Assembly (NCBI GenBank): GCA_023392075.1
Contig: JAEVZU010000025.1
Coordinates: forward strand, 1-27,584
Source: Bacillota bacterium
GTDB taxonomy: Bacteria; Bacillota; Clostridia; Acetivibrionales; DSM-1351
Length of the DNA: 27,584 nucleotides
Reading direction: 5' to 3'
Part shown: positions 21,473 through 27,584 of the stretch, piece by piece
Position numbering within the stretch: position 1 is the first letter of the stretch
Layout of the letters: each line of letters starts with the position of its first letter
Notes under the pieces: generated by a model
Databases searched by the model: none
Told to the model about the DNA's origin: nothing
What the model saw: only the letters and a program-made list of their open reading frames with translations
Position numbers and translations under genes: made by a program

Positions 21473-22378
21473 ATGAAAACAGTTATTGCAAAAGAGAAAC
21501 ATAACGGTAAAAAAATTGACAAGGTGATCCGGGATTTTTTCCCTAATCTTTCCTCCGGGATGTTGTTCAAAGCCCTTAGAAAAAAAGACGTAAAGGTCAA
21601 TGGAGTACGTGTCAGGGAGGATTACCAGGTAGTTGAAGGTGATAAAATCGATATTTACATTATTGATGATTATCTGCTTGGAAAAGACGATGAAGGGTAT
21701 TCCATTGTTTATGAAGATAATAACTTAATGGTGGTTAATAAATCACAGGGGGTTCCCGTTCATCCTGACAGAAATCAGACCGAAGCCACACTGATCGATA
21801 AGCTTCAAAAACTCCACGGTCAGGATCTGGCTTTATGCCACAGGCTTGACAGAAATACGGCCGGCCTGGTGATTCTTGCAAAAAATAGCACCGCTCTCGA
21901 TATAATGCTTGAAAAAATAAAAGAAAGAGAGATTCATAAATATTACACCTGTATTGTTTGGGGTGTAATGGAAAAACATCGTGCCGAGCTTGTTGACTAT
22001 CTGGAAAAAAACGATAAAATAAGCAAGGTTTTTATTTCTGATAAAAAAACAAGAGACTCTCTTGAAATAGTCACCCGATATAAAGTATTAAAAACTCTGG
22101 AAAATCTCAGTATGCTGGAGGTTGAACTGGTAACAGGGAGGACTCACCAGATACGTGCCCACCTGGCCTATTACGGCCATCCCATCATTGGCGACGGCAA
22201 ATATGGCAGAAACTCCGAAAACAGGCAATATAACGCAAAACACCAGATGCTTTGTGCCAGCAGGCTAATTTTTGATTTCAAAACTTCGGCCGGGCAACTT
22301 AACTATCTTAATGGGAAAGCCATAGCTATTGAGCCACCCTTTAATCTGGAATCTCTTGTTTCGGGCCAAAGGTTCTGA
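21473..22378 (+). CDS. RluA-family pseudouridine synthase
   Basis: This 301-residue enzyme isomerises uridine in RNA, probably 23S rRNA. An S4 RNA-binding domain (residues about 14-60, with LFKALRKKDVKVNGV) precedes the catalytic domain. HRLDRNTAGLVILAK at 123-137 carries the catalytic Asp126, and GRTHQIRAHLAYYGHPIIGD is the second family signature. The usual HRLDxxTSG has Ala instead of Ser, as in some paralogues. ATG 21473 follows GGAGACAAA, 24 bases after the fusion gene, so co-transcription is likely. The target position cannot be told from sequence (RluC/RluD/YhcT-like). Confidence 0.93.
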   Translation: MKTVIAKEKHNGKKIDKVIRDFFPNLSSGMLFKALRKKDVKVNGVRVREDYQVVEGDKIDIYIIDDYLLGKDDEGYSIVYEDNNLMVVNKSQGVPVHPDRNQTEATLIDKLQKLHGQDLALCHRLDRNTAGLVILAKNSTALDIMLEKIKEREIHKYYTCIVWGVMEKHRAELVDYLEKNDKISKVFISDKKTRDSLEIVTRYKVLKTLENLSMLEVELVTGRTHQIRAHLAYYGHPIIGDGKYGRNSENRQYNAKHQMLCASRLIFDFKTSAGQLNYLNGKAIAIEPPFNLESLVSGQRF

Positions 22379-22390
22379 AGGATTCCATAT

Positions 22391-22432
22391 AAGGAAAAAA
22401 GCTGCAGACTTACAACTGCAGCTTTTTTCCTT
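22391..22432. terminator. Bidirectional terminator between convergent genes
   Basis: AAGGAAAAAAGCTGCAG pairs perfectly with CTGCAGCTTTTTTCCTT across an 8-base loop. Each arm supplies a T run for its own direction. It separates the RluA-type gene (ends 22378) from the CAP gene (ends 22444). Confidence 0.92.
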
Positions 22433-22443
22433 AAAATCCTATG

Positions 22444-23313
22444 CTACTTTTTAATGAACAACTGAACAAACAACTTTCCATAGGTTGGACTGTCAACAAT
22501 CCCAATGCCCGTGTGAGTAAATTTGTCATTGTATATGTTGTTGCTATTCTCTTTCAGCCATGCCTTCACTACCTTCTCTCCAGACTGGTTTCCGGCAATA
22601 TTTTCGCCTGCGGTACTAAACTTGATTCCATATTTTTTCATCATATCAAAGGGTGTACCGTAATATTTGGATGTATGGCTGAAATAATTATTATCCTTCA
22701 TATCCTTTGCCTTCAGCCTGGCAACTGTAACCAGCTGGGCATCAAATTGCAAAGCCTTGAGACCCTCTTCCTTCCTTGCTTTGTTTACCGCATCAAACAA
22801 GGTCTGTTCGTCTGAAGATATATTCATCGGCTTTTCGGATACTGCCGCCTTGGAAGCGGTATTTTGTGCCGGAGATTTTGCTTTGTCGCTGCTGCTTGAT
22901 ACTGCCGCTTTTGAGCCCGACTGACTATTGTTTGCAGTGGTTGACTTGCCGCTGTTGTTTTGCGCCGCCACCTGTTTAGTGCCGGTCGTAGTCTTGGCTT
23001 TATCAAGTTTTAAGTAACGCGAAGAAACCGAACCTACATTGCCGTTTGCGCCTACATATACAGCATACCAATCTCCCAATTTGCCCATTACCGTAACCTT
23101 TTGGTCCTTCTTTAATTTACATAGAATATCAAAAGTAGTTGCCGGACCTGTTCTAAGATTAACCTCGTTGGCAGTAATAACACCCGAGCTGCTGTCAACT
23201 TTTTGGTAAGCTTCTGAAGCGGCAGCCATATACTGTCCGGTTCTTACAGGTAAAAATATAAAAACCAACACCAAAAAAGCCGCTGCTATGGTATAAATCT
23301 TTCTTCTTTTCAT
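22444..23313 (-). CDS. Secreted SH3b-CAP domain protein (YkwD-like)
   Basis: This 289-residue protein has an uncleaved or signal-type helix at residues 5-25. A bacterial SH3 domain at about 44-103 (VNLRTGPATTFDILCKLKKD) could bind cell wall. A Ser/Ala/Lys-rich linker (105-165) follows. The C-terminal CAP domain is at 168-289 (AVNKARKEEGLKALQFD, FSHTSKYYG, TAGENIAG). The CAP cavity keeps H213 and E237, but the second His (usually within GHRxNI) is absent: the segment is KENSNNIYNDKF. ATG 23313 follows AGGAGGGGTTTT. In spore formers such proteins are often envelope or spore-coat related; here that is inference. Confidence 0.88.
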   Translation of the reverse strand: MKRRKIYTIAAAFLVLVFIFLPVRTGQYMAAASEAYQKVDSSSGVITANEVNLRTGPATTFDILCKLKKDQKVTVMGKLGDWYAVYVGANGNVGSVSSRYLKLDKAKTTTGTKQVAAQNNSGKSTTANNSQSGSKAAVSSSSDKAKSPAQNTASKAAVSEKPMNISSDEQTLFDAVNKARKEEGLKALQFDAQLVTVARLKAKDMKDNNYFSHTSKYYGTPFDMMKKYGIKFSTAGENIAGNQSGEKVVKAWLKENSNNIYNDKFTHTGIGIVDSPTYGKLFVQLFIKK

Positions 23314-23355
23314 AAAACCCCTCCTACATAGATAAGTGTTGCTTACAGCCATCCC

Positions 23356-23422
23356 AAAGTCAATTAATACCGCCGAAAGCGGCCTTCGCCAAAAGGCGAA
23401 GGTTCTTACCCTAATTGACTTT
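23356..23422. repeat. AAAGTCA hairpin repeat, copy 3 (complete, three-stem)
   Basis: AAAGTCAATTA (23356-23366) pairs perfectly with TAATTGACTTT (23412-23422). Inside are two further hairpins: CCGC/GCGG (23369-23381) and the perfect CCTTCGCC/GGCGAAGG with loop AAAA (23383-23402). This forms a three-way junction. It is the only copy with both arms and the second inner hairpin. It lies between the CAP gene and proS, both on the minus strand. Confidence 0.75.
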
Positions 23423-23508
23423 ATGACTTGTAATGGGAAAACAACCCATATGCTATAGTATTGACAGGTTTTATATATTTATTTACATTTTTTGAGAAAA
23501 AATGGACT

Positions 23509-24945
23509 TTAGTATGCTTTTCCCCAGTAGACCATTGTCTTGGCCGGCTTCCCGCAGCACATGCACTTATCTGACAGCTCTTCCTGTTCAAAAGGCATAC
23601 ACCTTGCAGTTGCACCGGTCATTTCCTTGACTTTGTCTTCACATTCCTGCTCTCCGCACCACATGGCTTTTACAAAACCGGGAGTAGCGTTGATAATCTG
23701 CTCGAATTCCTCAATAGTGGTTGCGGTGTAGGTCTTTTTGTCCCGCATCTCCCTCGCTCTTTCAAGAAGAGAGCTTTGAATATCTGCAAGCAGTTTTTCT
23801 ACAGTCTCCTCCAGATTGTCCATAGGAGTGAATATCTTCTCTCTTGTATCTCTTCTTACAAGCACTACCTGGTTCTTTTCAATATCCTTCGGACCAACCT
23901 CCAGACGCAGGGGAATACCCTTCATTTCATATTCGGCAAATTTCCAGCCCGGCATCTTGTCGCTGTCATCAATCTTAACTCTGAATTTTGCAGAAAGACC
24001 GGCTAAAAGCTCATTTGCCTTTTCAAGTACTCCTTCCTTATGCTGGGAAACAGGTATTATCACCAATTGTGTAGGTGCAACGGCAGGCGGCAGTACCAGA
24101 CCGCTGTCATCTCCGTGTACCATAATGATTGCACCTATAAGGCGGGTCGTTACTCCCCAGGAAGTTTGATGCACATACTGGAGTTGATTGTTTTTATCGG
24201 TGTATTGAATCTCAAAGGCTCTGGCAAAACCATCGCCGAAGTTATGCGATGTTCCCGACTGCAATGCTTTTCCGTCATGCATCAGGCTTTCAATAGTATA
24301 GGTTGCTTTGGCACCGGCAAACTTTTCCTTGTCGGTCTTTCTGCCTTTTATAACAGGAATGGCCAGAACATTTTCACATACGTCGGCATATACATTGAGC
24401 ATTCTAATTGTCTCTTCCTGTGCTTCTTCAGCATTAGCATGTGCTGTATGACCTTCCTGCCATAAAAATTCCAGAGTTCTGAGGAACGGTCTTGTTGTCT
24501 TTTCCCATCTTACTACTGAACACCATTGGTTATACAACTTGGGAAGATCCCTGTATGAATGAACTATATTTGCATAGTGTTCACAGAACAAGGTCTCGGA
24601 TGTAGGCCTTACACACAATCTTTCAGTCAGTTTTTCATCTCCGCCGTGTGTTACCCATGCAACTTCAGGCGCAAAGCCCTCAACATGCTCTTTTTCCTTC
24701 AAAAGCAAGCTTTCCGGAATAAACATCGGCATATAGACATTTTCATGTCCTGTTGCCTTAAATCTTGAATCCAATGCTTTTTGAAGGTTTTCCCATATGG
24801 CATAGCCATATGGTTTTATAATCATACAACCTCTTACACTGGAATAGTCAACAAGTTCCGCTTTCTTAATAACATCGGTATACCATTGCGCGAAGTCATC
24901 ATTCATAGATGTAATGGCTTCAACTAATTTCTTATCATTAGACAT
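23509..24945 (-). CDS. proS: Prolyl-tRNA synthetase, short (type 3, archaeal/eukaryote-like)
   Basis: This 478-residue ligase charges tRNA-Pro. The class II motifs are seen as RGCMIIKPYGYAIWE (motif 1 region), VVRWEKTTRPFLRTLEFLWQ (motif 2) and a GLVLPPAVAPTQLVII anticodon-domain entry. The C-terminus is the zinc-binding-type tail CGEQECEDKV..CMCCGKPAKTMVYWGKAY typical of the short type without the bacterial editing insertion. ATG 24945 follows GGAGTTTCAA; a longer frame upstream lacks a ribosome binding site. Neighbourhood with ispF and ispD recurs in clostridia. No T-box leader was found in the 284-base upstream gap. Confidence 0.95.
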   Translation of the reverse strand: MSNDKKLVEAITSMNDDFAQWYTDVIKKAELVDYSSVRGCMIIKPYGYAIWENLQKALDSRFKATGHENVYMPMFIPESLLLKEKEHVEGFAPEVAWVTHGGDEKLTERLCVRPTSETLFCEHYANIVHSYRDLPKLYNQWCSVVRWEKTTRPFLRTLEFLWQEGHTAHANAEEAQEETIRMLNVYADVCENVLAIPVIKGRKTDKEKFAGAKATYTIESLMHDGKALQSGTSHNFGDGFARAFEIQYTDKNNQLQYVHQTSWGVTTRLIGAIIMVHGDDSGLVLPPAVAPTQLVIIPVSQHKEGVLEKANELLAGLSAKFRVKIDDSDKMPGWKFAEYEMKGIPLRLEVGPKDIEKNQVVLVRRDTREKIFTPMDNLEETVEKLLADIQSSLLERAREMRDKKTYTATTIEEFEQIINATPGFVKAMWCGEQECEDKVKEMTGATARCMPFEQEELSDKCMCCGKPAKTMVYWGKAY

Positions 24946-25147
24946 TTGAAACTCCATTTCCGGCAAAAGCCAAACGAATTGTATCACTTTGCATGACAGA
25001 CATCATGCTTCATTAACAGTGCCTTCCGCCACAAATCAATTTGAATTTATATAAATAACAGTTATTACATACACTGCCTTTATTGAATAACACAAAAAAG
25101 CACTAATTAATATTATATAATATATGTATCAGGTAATGTCAATACAC

Positions 25148-25176
25148 TTGAAGACACATAACGGGTATAATATAAT
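25148..25176 (+). promoter_or_regulatory. Sigma-A-type promoter of the ispF-like gene
   Basis: TTGAAG (25148-25153) and TATAAT (25171-25176) are 17 bases apart, 53 bases before the start. Two overlapping TATAAT copies (from 25166) give two possible -10 registers. The rest of 24946-25229 holds one small hairpin, GCATGA/TCATGC (24991-25008), of unknown role. Confidence 0.65.
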
Positions 25177-25229
25177 GTGAGTGGATGTTAATTTCAGCTG
25201 CCAATTATTACTTTAAGGGAGATTTGTAA

Positions 25230-25700
25230 ATGAAGGTCGGTATTGGTCAGGACAGTCATAGATTTGACTTAGAAAATAAAAATAAAAAGTTCGTTTTAGG
25301 TGGAGTAGTTTTTGAAGGAGTTACTCCGTTAGCAGGAAACAGTGATGCCGACGTGGTTTTGCATGCAATTACAAATGCAGTTTCGGGTGTTACCTGTGTC
25401 AATATACTGGGAAGAGTAGCGGATGAGATGTGCATGAAAAAAGGAATAACAGACAGCTCGGAATATTTGAAAGAGGCGTTGAAACATCTTGTGGATGTCA
25501 AAATAGTACATGTGTCAATATCAATAGAATGTTCATATCCAAGGATTACACCCAAAATACCCGAGATGCGGAAAGTGATTTCAAATCTGCTAAGTATTCC
25601 CGAAAACAGTGTTGGGATAACAGCCACTTCCGGAGAGGGTCTGACTCAATTCGGACAGGGTCAGGGAATCCAGGCTTTTTGCTGTGTTACTGCCTTGTAA
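25230..25700 (+). CDS. Divergent IspF-like protein (2-C-methyl-D-erythritol 2,4-cyclodiphosphate synthase family)
   Basis: This 156-residue protein has the right length for IspF and keeps the metal ligands D8 and H10 (GIGQDSH) and H45 (DVVLHA). The frame SDADVVLHA is typical. Conserved catalytic positions differ. The Asp of HAxxDA is Asn49. The block GDIGxHFPDTD is VNILGRVADEM, so its first Asp is Asn and the last Asp is Met. The CDP-contact TTEGLGFTGxGEGI is SGEGLTQFGQGQGI. It may be an active but divergent enzyme, or a paralogue with another job. It is transcribed opposite to both ispD and proS, although ispD-ispF are normally co-directional. The ribosome binding site is AGGGAGATTTGTAA. Confidence 0.8.
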   Translation: MKVGIGQDSHRFDLENKNKKFVLGGVVFEGVTPLAGNSDADVVLHAITNAVSGVTCVNILGRVADEMCMKKGITDSSEYLKEALKHLVDVKIVHVSISIECSYPRITPKIPEMRKVISNLLSIPENSVGITATSGEGLTQFGQGQGIQAFCCVTAL

Positions 25701-25736
25701 GTCAGTAGCACAAATACAAGTTCTTTAGCTGACCTG

Positions 25737-26447
25737 TCACAGGTTTGCCAAAATAGACTCACCGACTATCAGGTCTTCAGGAGTTGTAATTTTAATATTA
25801 TTATAACTTCCTTCAAGTATTTTAACGGGAATACCCAATTTCTCAACCAGAACCATATCGTCGGTTCCGGTATAATTATTTTTGACAGCGGCTTCATGGG
25901 CTCTCATAATTATCCCGTAATCAAAGCTCTGGGGCGTCTGTATACTCCACAGAGAACTTCTGTCGGGTGTAGAGGCTACAAAACCGTTGGGACCGGATAT
26001 TTTTATGGTATCTTTCACCCTGACACCTAAGCCGCATGCACCAAATTTTTGAGCGGTATTGATACTTTCACTGATACTTTCAATTGCCACAAATGGTCTG
26101 GCGCCATCATGTATCAGTACAATTCCGCAGTCATCGCCTATTGCGCAGAGGCCTTTATACACCGAATTCTGCCGTTGGGCGCCGCCGCTGACCAAAGACT
26201 TCACTTTTGAAAACTGAAATCTTTCAATAATTTTATTTTTACAGAAATTTATATCTTCTTCATTTATCACTACAATAATTTCATCAACCTGAGAACACTG
26301 CTGAAAAGCTGCTATTGTCCTGGCAAGTACAGGCATACCTCCAAGCTCCATATATTGTTTGTTTATATTCGAATGCATCCTGGTACCTTTGCCGGCAGCC
26401 GTGATAACAACCGCAACTTTTCCGGTTAATCTATTGTCTATATCCAA
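25737..26447 (-). CDS. ispD: 2-C-methyl-D-erythritol 4-phosphate cytidylyltransferase
   Basis: IspD makes CDP-methylerythritol in the non-mevalonate isoprenoid pathway. VVITAAGKGTRMHSNINKQY is the CTP-binding signature, and SGGAQRQNSVYKGL and IHDGARPF follow with normal spacing. TGTDDMVLVEKLG and NIKITTPEDL close the fold. The start is uncertain. TTG 26447 has GGAGG 11 bases upstream and yields about 236 residues. ATG 26465 has no ribosome binding site because GGAGG lies within its first codons. The longest frame (from 26588) overlaps the PIN/TRAM gene. It lies 34 bases behind the PIN/TRAM stop, as in B. subtilis yacL-ispD. Confidence 0.93.
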   Translation of the reverse strand: MDIDNRLTGKVAVVITAAGKGTRMHSNINKQYMELGGMPVLARTIAAFQQCSQVDEIIVVINEEDINFCKNKIIERFQFSKVKSLVSGGAQRQNSVYKGLCAIGDDCGIVLIHDGARPFVAIESISESINTAQKFGACGLGVRVKDTIKISGPNGFVASTPDRSSLWSIQTPQSFDYGIIMRAHEAAVKNNYTGTDDMVLVEKLGIPVKILEGSYNNIKITTPEDLIVGESILANL

Positions 26448-26481
26448 AACGTTATATTCCTCCATGTATATACTATGCTGT

Positions 26482-27519
26482 CTATTTGTTGGGCTTTGCG
26501 AATACCATCCTGCCGGCCGATGTCTGAAGTACACTTGTAACCATAACAGGAACTGTCTCTCCAAGATATTTTTTTCCGCCCTCAACAACTATCATGGTGC
26601 CATCCTCAAGGAAAGCTACCCCCTGACCTGCTTCCTTGCCATCCTTTACCACCTGCACGCTCATTTCCTCACCGGGCAGGGCTATTGGTTTAACAGCATT
26701 TGCCAATTCATTTATGTTTAAAACTTTTATTCCTTTTAAAGCTGCCACTTTACTGAGATTGTAATCAATGGTGACAAGTTTTCCCTTGAGCTTAAGGGAT
26801 GATTTCATCAACATTTCATCGGCTTCCATGTTATGATAGTCGAACTCTTCTATTTTTACGGTATGGCTGCTGTCTTTCTGAAGCAGATTGAGGATATCCA
26901 GCCCCCTCCGGCCTCTTGCCCTCCTCAAACTATCTTCCGAATCAGCTATATGACGGAGTTCCTCCAAAACAAAGGAAGGTATTATAAGCTCACCGTCTAT
27001 AAACCCTGCCGAGCAGATATCAAATATCCTGCCATCAATGATGGTGCTTGTATCCAGTATTTTGGGAATATTCGAGTTTACTTTTCCATCTTTGAATATA
27101 TCTAAAAAATTCTCGTTTCTTTTTCTCAGAGAAATGCCAACGCCTGTAAAGCCAAACAAAATATTTATTATTACGGCAAACGGCACTCCGATTATTTGAA
27201 TTTTAATTATGGGTATGCTTATAAGATTTGCCACGATTAATCCGACTATGAGGCCCAACGCACCCAGCAGCATTTCAGACAATGTAATATTCTGGATCCC
27301 GTTTTCTATCCTGTCAATAAATACTCCCACAAATTCTATAATTTTCGTAGCCATAAAATAAAATAGTGCGCAAAATGCCAATGAAAATAGAACGAAAATT
27401 AAAACTCTTAAATTTCCGCTCATAATAATGTTATTGCTCAATAAAACTGTTCGTAAAATTGTAAAACCGGTAACAGCACCTAGAATAGAAAAAGAAATTT
27501 TTATAATCCTGTTCAGCAC
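26482..27519 (-). CDS. PIN/TRAM domain membrane protein (YacL family)
   Basis: This 345-residue protein has four predicted helices (about 8-28, 38-58, 85-105, 108-130). The PIN nuclease-like domain runs about 150-270, with acidic residues D156, D162 (LDTSTIIDGRI) and E186-like positions. The C-terminal TRAM segment (about 285-345) ends in LGETVPVMVTSVLQTSAGRM and may bind RNA. The family sits beside ispD in many Firmicutes. The start is a GTG at 27519 with AAGGAG seven bases upstream. The overlapping ATGTGCTGA offers an out-of-frame two-codon ORF at the start, which could lower initiation. Confidence 0.9.
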   Translation of the reverse strand: MLNRIIKISFSILGAVTGFTILRTVLLSNNIIMSGNLRVLIFVLFSLAFCALFYFMATKIIEFVGVFIDRIENGIQNITLSEMLLGALGLIVGLIVANLISIPIIKIQIIGVPFAVIINILFGFTGVGISLRKRNENFLDIFKDGKVNSNIPKILDTSTIIDGRIFDICSAGFIDGELIIPSFVLEELRHIADSEDSLRRARGRRGLDILNLLQKDSSHTVKIEEFDYHNMEADEMLMKSSLKLKGKLVTIDYNLSKVAALKGIKVLNINELANAVKPIALPGEEMSVQVVKDGKEAGQGVAFLEDGTMIVVEGGKKYLGETVPVMVTSVLQTSAGRMVFAKPNK

Positions 27520-27548
27520 ATTAAATCTCCTTCAAAAGGTATTTTTAC

Positions 27549-27584
27549 TCAGCCATAAAGATATTCCTGAATCTTGTTCTCAAC
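27549..27584 (-). CDS. C-terminus of an upstream gene, CarD or DisA neighbourhood (partial)
   Basis: Eleven codons, VENKIQEYLYG, and a TGA stop at 27551-27549 remain on the minus strand, 29 bases before the PIN/TRAM start. Another open frame ends at 27545. In Firmicutes the gene before yacL is usually a CarD-type regulator or disA. The helical end would suit CarD, but this is a guess. Confidence 0.35.
   Translation of the reverse strand, partial: VENKIQEYLYG

Noticed and set aside
24946..25229. T-box leader for proS
   Set aside because: No specifier stem, no AGGGTGGAACCGCG-like T-box sequence and no terminator are visible on the minus strand.
1..27584. CRISPR array, prophage, IS transposase, rRNA or tRNA genes
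   Set aside because: No regularly spaced direct repeats, no transposase or integrase frames and no cloverleaf or CCA-type tRNA sequence were seen on either strand.

Overview
The window looks like chromosome of a spore-forming, low-GC anaerobe of the Clostridia, most likely a Ruminiclostridium/Acetivibrio-type (Clostridium cellulolyticum group) genome. The support is an AT-rich base composition, strong AGGAGG-type ribosome binding sites, a GerMN lipoprotein of the spore-germination/sporulation kind, a flavin thioredoxin reductase-like protein without the NADPH motifs, a YacL-type PIN/TRAM protein beside ispD, ispF and a short proline-tRNA ligase, and several small clostridial genes of unknown function. 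No phage, plasmid, transposase, CRISPR array, rRNA or tRNA gene was seen. The species is inference.

Layout. 1-3336 (minus): start of a zinc-ribbon protein, then a three-gene sugar-nucleotide operon read galE -> nucleotidyltransferase -> NahK-like 1-kinase. 3337-3834: a complex repeat carrying the galE ribosome binding site, then a 91-bp palindromic mini-element. 3835-5028 (plus): AraC-type regulator. 5029-7909 (minus): a tightly coupled end-joining operon ku -> ATP-dependent ligase -> LigD-type polymerase. 8125-8641: FmdB-type zinc ribbon, a truncated SAM-I riboswitch on the opposite strand, a terminator and a second palindromic mini-element. 8642-10563 (minus): GerMN lipoprotein and flavoprotein disulfide reductase-like gene. 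10729-12322 (plus): small cysteine-rich, charged and membrane proteins of unknown function, including a 17-codon Trp-rich ORF. 12319-17618 (minus): membrane protein, Tex, a 45-residue protein, UV damage endonuclease, DUF2238-type membrane protein. 18002-22378 (plus): GtrA-like protein, an 87-residue protein, a nucleotidyltransferase fused to a phosphohexomutase-like domain with all its active-site motifs degraded, and an RluA-type pseudouridine synthase. 22444-27584: SH3b-CAP secreted protein, proS, an inverted and divergent ispF, ispD, PIN/TRAM protein and the end of one more gene.

The most unusual content is not protein coding. Four unrelated genes (galE, ku, the 134-residue gene at 11514 and the DUF2238 gene) have the same leader directly before the start codon: a GC-rich hairpin, the tetranucleotide CTCA, and GGAGGTTAA. 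The hairpin stem varies by a paired A-T to G-C exchange between copies. Two of these leaders are the ends of a larger 200-220 bp structured repeat. Two further small repeat families (a 22-bp-inverted-repeat element of about 90 bp, two copies; an AAAGTCAATTA hairpin family, three copies) are scattered between genes. None of the three families matches an element I can name. They look like non-autonomous repeats, some of which supply the translation start region of resident genes.

Start codons were chosen by ribosome binding site and family alignment. In several genes (galE, fmdB-like, trxB-like, the 134-residue gene, proS, CAP protein, DUF2238 protein, the nucleotidyltransferase fusion) the longest open frame runs upstream of the real start, sometimes through repeat sequence.
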